Source: Tetraselmis striata (Eukaryota > Chlorophyta > Chlorodendrophyceae > Chlorodendrales > Chlorodendraceae). Taken from it: DNA of 64,000 nt. The notes under the pieces are model-generated. The model had not been told where the DNA came from, searched no databases, and was given only the letters and a program-made list of their open reading frames with translations. Shown in pieces: positions 31,249 to 42,728 of the stretch (positions are counted from its first letter, which is position 1; the number at the start of each line of letters is the position of its first letter). The stretch covers positions 209,501-273,500 of the forward strand of contig VCJN01001326.1 of NCBI GenBank assembly GCA_006384855.1. Reading direction: 5' to 3'. The translations under genes and the position numbers were made by a program.

Positions 31249-34200
31249 TCAGGCACCGGGCTGCCCGGCGAGCTCGATGTAGCTGGACGCCGCGCGGGCG
31301 ATCTTCTTGGGCCGCCCGGGGTCGCGGTCGATGCTGTAGAAGTCCGCCAGGGTGTCCAGCACCTGCGGGCAGGATTGGGAGCCCAGCAGCGCGGCCAGTC
31401 AGAGCAACATTGCTGCGGCTTGTTGAGCCTGGCGTGCGACACTGTGCATCCCCGCCTGCAAAAGCACGCACTGCCGGCCCGCCACTGCCGCCCATCCCTG
31501 GCCCCCTGCTCAAGGCGCACCTGCTCATTGGTGTCCGCGATCAGGATCTCGCTCATCTCCTTGGCGCCCACCGTCTTGTTAGCCTCGCATGCCTGTCGCA
31601 GCGCGCAAGCGCACCCTTAAAGCTCATGCAGGGTCCCGGAAATAATGAGATGGCCGGAGCCTCCGTGCTGGGTTCGCGGTGTATTCTGATACACTTCCAG
31701 GTTGATGCAGGTTTTCTCCTCAGGCAGGGAGTGAACAACACCAGTCCGTAATAGCGAACCCAAAGAGTGTTTACGATGCGAAAGCGACTCGATGGCCTGC
31801 TTGCTGCCGGGCCCAATGCCACGTGCTGCCACGCGCGGGTGGGGTGTGGAGGAGGGGCAGGGGGGCGGGGGGGGGGGGGGGGGGGGGGGTTCATACCACG
31901 AGGAAGGTGAGCAGGCCGTCGTAGAAGCCATCATAGTTGCACAGCACCACGGGCACGCGGAACTTGGTGCCGATCTTGTTGAGCTGGATGAGCGTCATGA
32001 GCTCAAACAGCTCGTCCATGGTGCCCAGCCCGCCTGGCGCAAGAGGTGGCAGTATCAGCGTCAAGATACGGCCGCCCACCGTCATGCATGCCGATGCCAA
32101 CATGCGCAGGGAAGGGGGGGCACCGGGGAGGTAGATGTATGCGGTGCGCTCCTCCTCCGACATGCGCACGCCCGCGTCCACCAGCGCCACCTTCCGGGGC
32201 GACATGTACTTGCAGATGGCCTGGTTCTCGGGCGGCAGGTAGCTGGCGGTCAGGACGGTGGTGCCCGCCTCGCGGCTGATGCGGATGCCGCCCACCACGT
32301 TGCCCGCCTGCGCAAGCCGCACACACAACCGCACACACATCTCCGTCAGCCGGGCACACGGTGCAGCGCGGCATGGTTACGGAGTACACATTGCCCGGAG
32401 ACTGACGTGGGGGATACTCAGGCTGGGACGGCGCTTGCCTCTTTGGCGCCGACGCTTGCGGCCTCCATCATCCCCGGGCCGCCGCCGCTCCAGGTGGTGC
32501 TGCCAAGCAGGCGGCTGACGTCCCGGCCGAGGTCCACCGCGCGCTGCCAGTGCGCCGAGTCCTTCTTCAGGCGCGCCGAGCCGTAGTACACGACGCCGCG
32601 GCCGAGCTTCTGGATCAGCGTGTCTGCAGGGCGCACCGCAGTTTGCGTCAGAGCCAGGACCACAGCAGGCCGGTGTGCAGATCAAGTAGGAGGTAGGGCC
32701 CCCGCGGGCGCTCACAGCAGCCCAGCAGCTCCTTGTGCACCGCGGCGGGGGAGTCGCGCACCACCTCCGCGGCCAGCTCGCCGTGCAGCCGCGCGTGCAG
32801 CCAGCGGTACCCTTCGGGCGACACCTCCGCGCCCAGGGTCTGCGTGGGGAGGGGGCACCGGCTTGGCTCAGATGACGCGTACCCGCCTCTGCACGCAACC
32901 ACAACCACAACCACAGCATGGGGCGGCGTGGCCGGGCACTGCGGCAATGCCCCGCCAGGCTGCCATCACCTGGATGACTGCGCCGCCGGCGAGGTTTCCA
33001 AGCTGCGCGCACTTCCGGGTGTCATACCCGTTGATGATGCCGTACCTGCGCGCAACATGAGCACCGCTGTCAGCGAGCAGCACCGAATGAACACACCAGC
33101 AGCTGGCGCACATGTCAAAGCAGCACAGCAAACACCTAAAAGCCATAAACCATAAACCCCTAAAACCTGCGGTGGTGGGTGGGTGGGGGGGGGGGGGGGG
33201 GGGGGGGTCACTGACAGGAAGCCGGCGTCAAAGAGGTCACCCGCGCCGGTGCTGTCGGTGACAGTGAGCCCGGAGCAGGCCAGCTCCCGCACGATCTGCT
33301 CGCCTTGACGCTTGGCGACGCAGCCCTTCTCGCCCAGGGTGACCACCGCGTACTCGCAGTGTTTGCCGACCGCCTCCAGGCACTCCTGCAGGGTGCCGTT
33401 TTGCAGGGCAGTGCTGTCAGTATGCTACCTGTGTGTGTGTGGGGGTGGGTGCGGGGGGGAGAGGGGAGAGGGCATGCCACCGGCACTGGCGCGGGTGACG
33501 GGGCACAGCGCTGGCAGGGGGCAGGGAGACGGATCGGATGGGGCGGCACAGTGCGGCCCCCACCTCCGGAGTGCCGAGGTCCAGCTCGCGCGCTTCGTCC
33601 TCGTTGCAAAAGCAAATGCTGATCTGTGGCAGGGAGCGCTACGTCAGCAAGGGCACACGCGGCCTGGCCCATGTCCCGCATCAATTGAGGAGGGGGAGGG
33701 GTAATACCCTTCCGCTTTGGATGACGTCGATGATCTGCTTCCGGTTGCGGCGAACCATCTCAAAGGCTGTGTGGGGGACCAGAAAGAAAGGAGAGAAGAG
33801 GGGGGGGGGGGGGTTGATATCAGTGCGGGGTCGTCAGGCAGGTTGGCAGCCATGCAGAAGCTTGAGGCGCCGGCAGACATACTGGGCTTGGTTGCGTGCA
33901 TGGTAGTCCGAGCCGGGCTGGCTGGGTGACAGCCGCACCTGCGAGGTCCAAGGCCACCCGGGCGCCCGCCTTCTCCGCCAGCTCCAGCACTTTGTCCAGC
34001 AGCCCCTCGGTGTACAGCGCGTAGCAGCTGACAAACGCCCACTTGCACCCGGCGAAGGAGGCCTCCTCCACGCTGCCCGCGTCCAACCGGACGGCGTTCT
34101 CAAAGCAGGTACGCATCGTGCGCTGCCCGTCGTGGGCCAGGATGACGCAGCGCGCGGTGTTCCCGTCCTGCGCGGGACAGCGCGGGCGCTCCCACTCAAC

Positions 34201-34835
34201 CACGCCCTGCCAGTGTCGCAGCATGCGGTTATCCTCACAGCTCCGTGCCCCCCGGCGGCAGGCGCACCTTTGTGACCAGGCCATCCAGGTTGACATGCGC
34301 GCGCTTCATGCTGCTCTTGAACATGACGCCCCACTCGTCGTTGCCGCGCACGCCAATGAGGTTGCACTTGATGCCAAAGCCGGAGGCGAGCCCACGCGTC
34401 ATGTTGGCGATGCTGCCGCCGGGCTTGCTGATGAACTCCGGCACGTTGGAGAGCATCCTGCCGACGTCCTTCATAACGCACTGCGAGCTGCCGCCCAGGT
34501 CGCCCTCCACCAGGGAGCCAAGCACGGCATCATCCACCTGCGGCCATAAGCATCGTGAAAGGTACGCACGCTCCTCGTCATGGCGGGTGACAGCAATGCA
34601 TGAGCGTGTGTGTGGGGACGCCATGCTGCTAAGCCATTGCGGCAGAGCTCCCCACAACAAGAGCGATGCGCGATGCGGAGGGAGTTACGCAGCAGCCGCG
34701 CCCAGCTTGATGGAGGTGCATGCCGCAGAAAACGCATGCCACAGCGCAGATCACCTTGCATACATGGTCCACGATCGCAGTGGGCTGGACGCACACCACC
34801 ACCGCGCTGCTGCCGGCCTCCGACATACTGGCCAT
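31249..34835 (-). CDS. PfkB-family kinase fused to LOG-type phosphoribohydrolase
   Basis: Thirteen exons on the minus strand agree in phase: 34835-34755, 34537-34268, 34167-33939, 33766-33708, 33623-33564, 33385-33216, 33045-32970, 32839-32716, 32623-32439, 32307-32124, 32033-31897, 31592-31521 and 31362-31249; 586 residues. Residues 1-355 are a PfkB kinase (adenosine/inosine-kinase-like): PGGSIANMTRGLASGFG near 66-82 and DSTGAGDLFDAGF with catalytic Asp283. Residues 357-586 are a LOG/'lysine decarboxylase-like' domain of the longer bacterial type: SGGGPGMMEA (402-411), SPRK (454-457) and PGGLGTMDE (479-487, ends in the active-site Glu). The phase-1 intron 32715-32624 joins the domains without a stop. 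Intron 9 uses a GC donor (GCAAGC), otherwise GT two codons on after an extra Ser-Ala. An upstream in-frame ATG lies at 34883. Three G/C tracts are intronic. Confidence 0.88.
31867..31889. repeat. G23 tract, intron 11 of the kinase-LOG gene
   Basis: C on the coding strand, starting a few nt after the donor at 31896. Confidence 0.95.
33185..33207. repeat. G23 tract, intron 6 of the kinase-LOG gene
   Basis: C on the coding strand, 8 nt after the GTCAGT donor. In the duplicate (51153-51174) it is one base shorter. Confidence 0.95.
33800..33813. repeat. G14 tract, intron 3 of the kinase-LOG gene
   Basis: C on the coding strand, about 35 nt before the acceptor. The same length (14) is kept in the duplicate (51767-51780). 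Confidence 0.95.
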
Positions 34836-35852
34836 CTGCCTGGGGGGCAGAGCGCCAGGCGGGAGAGAATCCCACACGAGCACTTCAGAAGCCTTAGCGC
34901 ACAGGAAATGGGATGGTCGTTAGGTCCATGCATTCTTACACCACGGCACTGCAGTGTTTGGCTGGTGTGTGGGTTAGCTTGTCTGCGGAAGCCCGGAACA
35001 AGTGCCCCACGAGCAGGCTAGCCCTCACGCCCGGCCGGCCTGCTGTGGGTGGAGGTGGCAGAGCTGGCCGCGACACCTGCAGGCGCAAACCTGTAGGGGC
35101 TGATCCGGATGAACGTTCGCCCGTCGCGCGCTTGTGGTGCACCAGTGGCCTGTGGCGCACAGTGTGCGCAGCGTAGTAGCGTGCGCCAGGTAGCAGGTGC
35201 TGCTGGTCTGAAAAACGCGCCGCAATAAGTGTGATCGGCGACACATCGGCGCGACGATCGTCGGACCGCCATCACCGCGTCCCCCCGCCCGCCCCGGGGC
35301 GGGTTAGGTTTTCCGAGCATGCGCGCCCTCAAATGGGCCCATTTGCCGCCGCCTGGCGCCTGCAGACACAGGACAACACTACCTTCTGGTAAAAGTAAAG
35401 ACCCTGTTACAGTAGTCGCGCCTGAACGTAGCCTCAGTAGCGTGCGCAACCCGTAAAGGTCCGTCAGGATTTGTTATAACACGCGTGTTCGTTAAGAGCC
35501 GGGTAACCGCTGCGTCTATAATATGTAGTGCATCTCATCTCTAGGCCATACTTCTAACCAAAAGTCAAAATACTTAGCACGGTTTGTCAGAGCAACGCAT
35601 TAAATCCCATGTAATAATGATCCTATATTAAATCCTATTAAATCCTCTATAATAGTACCGTACTGCAGTACCGCCGGTACCCGCACCACAGTGCACTGAA
35701 ATAATCACAGACTCGTCACAGTATGTATGAGATACATCAATGCATAACTTCACTTGAATACTTTACCTCAGTACATAAATAAAAAACAAATTAAACTCCG
35801 AGGGATTGTGGATGGGAAATCAGAGCGCAGGTAAGCACAATGAGATAATGAG
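34836..35852. promoter_or_regulatory. Upstream region of the kinase-LOG gene
   Basis: GC-rich to about 35450, then AT-richer DNA with repeated AAATCCTATTAAATCC words up to the direct repeat of element D1. No gene seen. Confidence 0.4.
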
Positions 35853-36182
35853 CAATCATACTTACAGCCGCCGCATTATAAGCGGCGGGCTATGGCACGG
35901 AAAACCGGCATTTTGATGATGATGCTGCAACTCCGGATGATGATGCGTACAGCTACATCCACGGCAATTGAAAACGCACAGTTTCCGTCCGAGCCATGCC
36001 CGTCCGCAAATGGGCGGCAGACACTAAGACAACACTAGTACGAAGCCTCAATTTGCAACCAAGTGTAAGTAAGATCGGCGGAGCCAGTGTCAAGTGGGTA
36101 GTCAAAAAACATCCGCAGGGATATTAAGGAACTGACTAAGAACAGCAAATCCATAACACTAGTTTATCGGGTATAACCAAAA

Positions 36183-37234
36183 TCATGACTCATCATCATC
36201 AACCTGCTCGGGGACAGACCAAGTGAAAATATCATATGGGCGGCCGTCCACCCATCTCGGGAATTGTATACTCGTCCGGTTCAGATTCCGGCGCTGTAGT
36301 GTAGCCGGCATTCCAGGAACGCCTGAGCGCTCGTCCACAGCTATATATGGAACCCAAGGTGGGCGCATGATTGCACGTGACACAAACAATAGTCTTTCCT
36401 CATATGACTTGGCATACATGACTTGTTGGCACGAAGTACTGCATGAGCTCACGTTATGTTGACGCCAGTCTTCCCGGGCAATCCCGGCGTTAGCGGCGGC
36501 AATAGCACCGCCACGACTACGGCAAGAGTGAGATCCGTAAGTAGCTAGGAACTCCTTAGCGGTAAAGCCCATAATGGAACGTATCCACTGAGACAAGTAC
36601 CGAGTGTAATCAGCAAATGTAATAATTGTGCCATTGGGAGCCATTTCACGCGGAGAAGACCGGACGAATTTTCCGACAAAGCCCCAAAAGATAAGGCGAA
36701 CAAGTGGTTTCCTACCAGCATGCCGAGTCAAATTCATTTGCCGCCGCAGCAACCGAACGGGACAAATTGGTCCTGCTGGAATCTCAGAAATAACAACCCG
36801 TGTCCCTTAACGGTACCGATCCGCCTTTCTTTTAGCGGATGTAATTGTCACAAACTTGTCGCTCGGGGCGAAGACACTATCGGGGTGTCTCAGGCCCGAC
36901 GTGCAGTCGAACCGGCACATTGCGCCAAATCAAAGGACGTACAAAACAACAACCACCATATCGCAATAAGCATCACTCTCCTGGGCGTATGCAGATGCAA
37001 ACGCTAGGGCATCCCGCCAAGAAAAGGTTCTTTGTGGTTAGCAACCTTTAGGCCAATCGGGCGCTTCGCCGCCTCTCGAACCATAGCAGCCCCCGGGAAA
37101 AGCGTAGCGCTAGGGAGGTTATTGTAAAGATTGATGCGTTGGTGAAGCGCAACCGCCGCTAAAGCCGTTTTTTGCAACCGAGTATGACTCGGCTGTGTTA
37201 GCAATGAACTACAACTAGAGCGCCACCGTATCAT
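36183..37234 (-). pseudogene. Tyrosine recombinase of D1
   Basis: Core-binding helices (TALAAVALHQRINLYNNLPS) lie at 37234-37004. After degenerate sequence with the Arg region (FGAMCRFDCTSGLR) and the DIRS-type Lys region (SAKRKADRYR), 36752-36183 carries the H-x-x-R box as HSCRSRGGAIAAANAG and a likely Tyr in QQVMYAKSYEERL. Stops between the blocks (for example after ADRYR) disable it. The box order and the 'AAANAG' signature fit DIRS/Ngaro recombinases. Confidence 0.75.
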
Positions 37235-38594
37235 CAGAGGCCGGCATAAGGTTCCAGGGAGCCGTTAGGGAGGCGCATCACTTCAGGAAACGGCGCCATG
37301 CATAGGCCTATCCGGAGCTAGTGCTCTATGCGACGAGCATAATTACGAATGTCAATCATCCAAAAGGGAACGCTATATAGGGTCAATCATCTTGGTTTAG
37401 AACAAACTCGTCCCAAGGGGTCGCCGGCATCTCAGAACCGCCAGTCCACGCCTTCGTAAATAAAGTGAGCAACATGAGGTGTCAAGATATGTCACCATGT
37501 AGTGGTATCCCAAAAAGAAATAAACAGAGTACCAGTCGCATCACATGTGTGCATACGTCGGAGCACAACACCCACCATTCCGAATGAGGGATTAATCCAA
37601 CAAATAAACTGAGACCAATCACACTGCATAGAGTTGACACCATGAGTGCCATCAAACCTCACTGAGAGAGGAACACACTGGAGTGGGCATTCTCGCTGCT
37701 CGCAAAGATATCACCTGCGTCAGGGCGCCATCGGGCATCCATCGTCTGAAAATATCTACTGTGCAACATCCAGGCACTAGCTATCTAGTATCCAAATTTA
37801 TGTATATAGTGTCAGCACGGATATTCCTGCTGGCTTTGGGAACCGTCCAATTCATATAATCCAGGATGTCATACTTAACACAAAGGTGATGTATTTAAAT
37901 AGCCAGATCATTATACAGATCAGCTAGGGATACTAGGGATATATCTGCTACCCTTTTTCACTATCACTTTTTCACTAGCAGGTTTTGGTTGTCAGTCTGA
38001 ATTTCTACGAGAGCACCAGTAATATATACTAGAATGTGATAAAGGAAAATATGCGTCTAATAACTCCAGCCACCTAAAAGATAGAGGAATGAGCTCGCTC
38101 CCACAAAGTCAAGAACCCATGGGCGATAAGCTGATGATAATGAAAAAGGCCTTTTATCATAAGCCCGCCGCAGCCAATATCATTGGCACCAGCTTCCAAA
38201 TTAATGGCCAACGCATGCCGCCGGGGCCAGATTCTGCACACACTAAACTCATATGTCTAGGCCTTTCCAGAACACATTTCATTCTTAGCCTCAAGTGTCG
38301 CAGTGACCCAAGTGGACCAGGACTACACTGAATTTTAAACGGCACACATATGAAGATGATATAGTTGAGCTATATAGAGGGCCTAGAGCCAGCCTCATAG
38401 AAATTGCCGGGCCAGTAACACTAGCCCGCATACTGATTGAAACTCTGTCTCTGCGCGCATTCAGCAATAAATCGGCGATGTCTTGTTGTAATCAATTCCA
38501 TATGCCTTCGAGCACGGTACCGCGGCAGTAGAGTCAACCATAAAGCCCACATGCATGAGCAGTTTAACAGGAACGTGCGTGCTCTTGTCCATAT
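37235..38594 (-). pseudogene. Probable RNase H / connector region of D1, too decayed to assign
   Basis: It lies between RT and recombinase, where DIRS elements keep RNase H. A short frame (INLEAGANDIGCGGLMIKG, near 38210-38150) could be an RNase H start with a lost Asp. Stops are frequent. Confidence 0.3.
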
Positions 38595-39315
38595 TTAGAC
38601 ATCAACCAGACATCGCAAAGTCGGAAACAATTCTTGTGCTGAGCATACATGCATCAATAACAGTGGGGGCAGAAAAAGAAATTCATCCAAATATGGCAGA
38701 ACATGAATACCCTTTCTGCGCCAATGTCTGACCCGCTCAGACATGCTCTTCAAAAAGGCATACGGAGCCACTTCCAAATGGTAAGCCATTGAACGTAAAA
38801 TATTTGCCATTCCACTGGAAGGCCACATAAGGCGTGATGAGGGATGGAACTCGACATGACTAAAGCCAGATTTCAAATATCAAAAGCAATAGTATGACCA
38901 CCTTTCATCATAATATCTCTGAGGTCAGAAAGTCCCTCAAATTTGAACTTATTATTGAATCAATTGCCTCATTGACATTATTATATCGCATATCTATAAT
39001 CAGTCGGAGCTTATCAGAGCGATATTTAGGCGCAGCGCCAAAAGGAATAATCACAATAGGCCTTTCAGATGTCTCAGTAACATGGCCAGCAGCCACCATT
39101 TTAGCTACACACCCATCCACAAAATGTGAACTCTGGTGGGCCGTTCTGAGGTTGGGAAACTCAGCTGGGGCAGGAGGAGCTGTCTTCCGGCGAAGAGAAA
39201 AGACATCCTCAATCCATCGCAGAACCGGAGCGGGGGCGGCATATAGAGCACCAGAAAGCGAGTGACCTCTTCTGAGTGCCAACTTCGAGCATGGGTGTGC
39301 CATGCTCCATCTCAA
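38595..39315 (-). pseudogene. Reverse transcriptase of D1
   Basis: 39315-38908 holds the fingers region (FVDGCVAKMVAAGHVTETSE, PIVIIPFGAAP, KLRLIIDMRYNN). After a small frame slip come motif A (AFD-I then KSGFSHVEFHPSS) and motif C as YLDEFLFL, with Glu replacing the second catalytic Asp of YLDD. DIRS RTs use the same 'PYLDDFL' context. The slip and the D-to-E change indicate an inactive copy; the duplicate (56563-57283) has the same changes, so they predate the duplication. Confidence 0.75.
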
Positions 39316-40240
39316 ATCTGTCTTGTGGCTCTCTTATCTCCTAGCAGGACTTATCACCTACCAGGATGACTGCCATAGGGATAATGGAAGAGTTCTGTAG
39401 CGACACAGCAACATTACAAAGCAAATATATATATATATATATATAAATACATATATATATACATGTATATGCCGGTATCATTTTAAGTCTGTTGAGAGTC
39501 AGTAAAGACATGGATAATTCAAATTGGAATTTGAATCCAAACAGTAAATAAGACTGTTCATAAGAGATACCAAAAAAATCAGAATATAAAATTAAAGGAG
39601 ACATATCTGAATATGCCGAAGCAAAGACAATTATGAAAATATGTAAAATAGCAGCAATCTAAATGAAACATCAAACAGACAGCAAATATGCATCAATGCA
39701 AAAAGGCAGCATAAGAACTAGCCAGGTACTGAGAAACATCATAATGGAAGCCGAATCAGAGTCAGGTAGCCTCGGAGGCTTCACTTGCAAAACAAAATGC
39801 TGCAAGGACAGCAAAGGTGTATTTTAAAAAGCTACAGGTAGCTCTCACCAAGGCGTTGAAGCAGAAATCAGAAGTACAAAAGAGAAATGAGCGAACAGTC
39901 TTAGATCCCAGAGGATCAATGCAAGCATGCATTTTCAAATAACAAGGATTACCAGTACATGCTACAGGAAGTCAAGTACACATCCATAGATGTGTTGCAA
40001 ATCAGCCCTCTTTGGCATAACGGCAGTTATGCTTTAGGTGGCCAAAAGCACCACAGCCATGGCAAGAGCCGATGACACGACCACCAGCAGTAGGCTGGTA
40101 ATTAGAATGGTTGTTCTGCTACTACGCCAGCCATAACAAAGGCAATATCTAGAGGGTCGAAACTATTATACTATTCACGACCGCTACAACGACCACACCG
40201 CGCCGCCGACGCCACGACCACCACGCTTGATGCCGCCGCC
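39316..40240. other. AT-rich stretch of D1
   Basis: Includes a (TA)n run (39426-39444, shorter in the duplicate at 57395-57405). No intact frame. The CAC/ACC-rich end (40180-40270) is the 3' tail of the gag ORF region. Confidence 0.5.
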
Positions 40241-40830
40241 ACGACCACCACCACCACCACCACCACCGCCGCCTCAAGTGTTGGAGGAACCCTGCTCTGC
40301 CTTAAGAATAGAGGATTTCGTCAGCTTCATAGCTTTTCGAGCTCTTTGTTTGTGAGAAAGAGTCATATTTGGGCCGCAGATATCATGGTACAGGGCACAT
40401 TTTTGAGTCAAAACGGTCCAATTCCTGGACTCAAAAATGTGCCCCCCCACGTGATCGCTTAGGCTGGGATATGTACCCATTTTTCGGTCACATTTCAGGT
40501 GCAATGCAATACTATACGAGAGTACTAAAATGGCACATCGGCGTGTCCTCTTCGCGCCCTCAGTCGCGTAAAGTACTATCTGCCTCACCTTGGAAGATTG
40601 CGGACGCGAGGGCATGGCGACTGCGTTTCAAGCGTTTCAAGCCTGGAAATCGAGCCTCACTCGCGCAGAGAAGACGCCCCGGGCCTACGAGTCTATCGCC
40701 GACCTCAGAGATTGTGTTCGTCGCAACGAGATGCTACCTCTGAACCCTGCTGACAGCGACGCGGCGTTGGGGCGAGATGTCGGCGCAGGCGGCGGTGCGG
40801 GCTTCGCGTCCCGAGATGAGGGCTCCTTAG

Positions 40831-41560
40831 GCGGAGATGCGGGTCGGGGAGGCGGAGATGCGGCACCGCCACGTGAAGATGTGGCCCTGCGACTCCCACC
40901 AGCGGCACCCGAAGGCGCCTGACGGCTTGACGGGGCTTCGCGTTTCGGCTTGGGCGCCTGGAAGGGGTCGTCGTCCTCCAACTCTTTCGCCATCTTAAAG
41001 GAGGAGTCGGCCCACGCTTCTTGGAATGATTTTTGCGCAGCTTAATGGGCGACAAGCTGCTGCTCTTGCCTCCATAGGCGGAGATGCGGGTCGGGGAGGC
41101 GGAGATGCGGCACCGCCACGGGAAGATGTGGCCCTGCGACTCCCACCAGCGGCACCCGAAGGCGCCTGACGGCTTGACGTGGCTTCGCGTTTCGGCTTAG
41201 GCGTCTGGAAGGGGTCGTCGTCCTCCAACTCTATCGCCATCTTGAAGGAGGACTCGGCCCACGCTTCTTGGAATGCTTTTTGCGCAGCGTAATGGGCTAC
41301 AAGCTGCTGCTCTTGCCTCCATAGGTGGAAATGCGGGTCGGGGAGGCGGAGATGCGGCACCGCCACGGGAAGATGTGGCCCTGCGACTCCGAGCTCCCAC
41401 CAGCGGCACCCGAAGGCGCCTGACGGCTTGACGTGGCTTCGCGTTTCGGCTTAGGCGTCTGGAAGGGGTCGTCGTCCTCCAACTCTATCGCCATCTTGAA
41501 GGAGGACTCGGCCCGCGCTTCTTGGAATGCTTTTTGCGCAGCTTAATGGGCGACAAGCTG
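40831..41560 (-). repeat. 247-bp tandem array, 3 units (in X1)
   Basis: Units start at 40831, 41078 and 41325. On the minus strand each encodes MAIELEDDDPFQTPKPKREA and an Ala/Ser/Arg-rich run; 247 is not a multiple of three, so consecutive units are in different frames. The third unit has a 6-nt GAGCTC insertion that the duplicate lacks. Confidence 0.9.
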
Positions 41561-41920
41561 GTCTTGCCTCCCGTGCTCAACGCACCGTGCGGGCGCTTCG
41601 TCGCACTCGAAGGCTGAGGCTCACTCGGCGGCTTGGCAGTCTCCGAGGGACCAAGCCTGCTCGGGGGAGGGGCGGAGCTGCTCGAAGCTCTATCAAGAGA
41701 CCTGCTGCAGCGCCGTTTTGGGAGCCATCTCCGCCGGACCCCGGTGGCGGTGGTTGAGATGCGGGCTTAGAGGACCCGCCAGCCTGACGCGGCGCCGCTA
41801 CGACCTGGTAGTAGCGGTCGCCGACCAAGACGGTTGGGGGTAAAGAGCCGGCTCGGCAACCTTCCAGTATGAGGATTTTTATGACAAAAAGGGGATTTAA
41901 TTGCCCATATGCTTTACAAT

Positions 41921-42445
41921 ACTATACAGATTGCAAGGCAGTACCACAAATGCCTGATATTTGCTGGCGGCACGCCGCAGATTGCTGCAGCGCTGCACCG
42001 CAGATGCTGCCTTTAGGCATGCTTTTATTGCCTAGATGGCTGCAAACCATTTCGTATGCGGGGCTGCATGGCATGAAAGGGATGTGAACACGCACCGGCT
42101 TGACGATACTATACAGATTGCAAGGCAGTAGGGCTAATGCCTGATATTTGCTGGCGGCACGCCGCAGATTGCTGCAGCGCTGCACCGCAGATGCTGCCTT
42201 AAGGCATGCTTTAATTGACTGGATGGCTGCAAACCATTTATTAGTATGCGGGGCTGCATGGCATAGAAGGGATATGAATACGCACCTGCTTGTCGATACC
42301 ATACAGATTGCATGGCAGTAGGGATAATACCTGATATTTGTTGGCGGCACGCCGCAGGTTGCTGCAGCGCTGCACCGCATATGCTGCCTTTAAGCATGCT
42401 TTGATTGCCTAGATGGCTGCAAACCATTTAATATGCGGGGCTGCA
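41921..42445. repeat. ~188-bp tandem array, 3 units (in X1)
   Basis: TATACAGATTGCA recurs with periods of 187 and 190 bp (units from 41921, 42108, 42298). Each unit has a GCTGCAGCGCTGCACCGCAG palindrome-rich core. Confidence 0.9.
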
Positions 42446-42470
42446 TGAATCACCAACATGCGCCGCCCGC

Positions 42471-42560
42471 CGCGCATTGGCGCCGCGCTGCGCCGGCCGC
42501 GGCGCGTTGGCGCCCCGCTGCGCCGGCCGCGGCGCGTTGGCGCCCCGCTGCCCCGGCCGC
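42471..42560. repeat. 30-bp minisatellite, 3 units (in X1)
   Basis: Same unit type as the 12.5-unit array at 9184-9558 (TTGGCGCC..GCTGC.CCGGCCGC). Confidence 0.85.
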
Positions 42561-42728
42561 GCTAGCAACGGAAGTGCGGTTTGTGAAATCGACGGACAGG
42601 AGTCGATTAAACTCTTATCTGCGGTTGAGAATGATTTGTTGTGATAGTTGATTATGATTAATGAGGTATTGTCCAGGGAGCTATGGCAGCGAATTTCAAG
42701 CTGCATGAATCCCTTGTCACGGACCAGA

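Noticed and set aside
33143..33172. Telomere-like CCCTAAAA near AAACCATAAACCCC
   Set aside because: Only a single unit inside a predicted intron; no tandem telomeric array.
34245..34270. GTGAGG donor at 34237 for kinase exon 2
   Set aside because: It would give an exon 3 out of frame; the GTGCGC donor at 34267 keeps phase and gives DGLVTK-DGNTARCVILAHDG.
33820..34549. Long frames of 158-258 codons on the + strand opposite the kinase exons
   Set aside because: Antisense shadows of the GC-rich exons; they show no domain and ignore the good splice sites of the minus-strand gene.
35520..35720. AAATCCTATTAAATCC words as a regulatory array
   Set aside because: Only two or three imperfect words next to the D1 end; also duplicated passively in unit 2.
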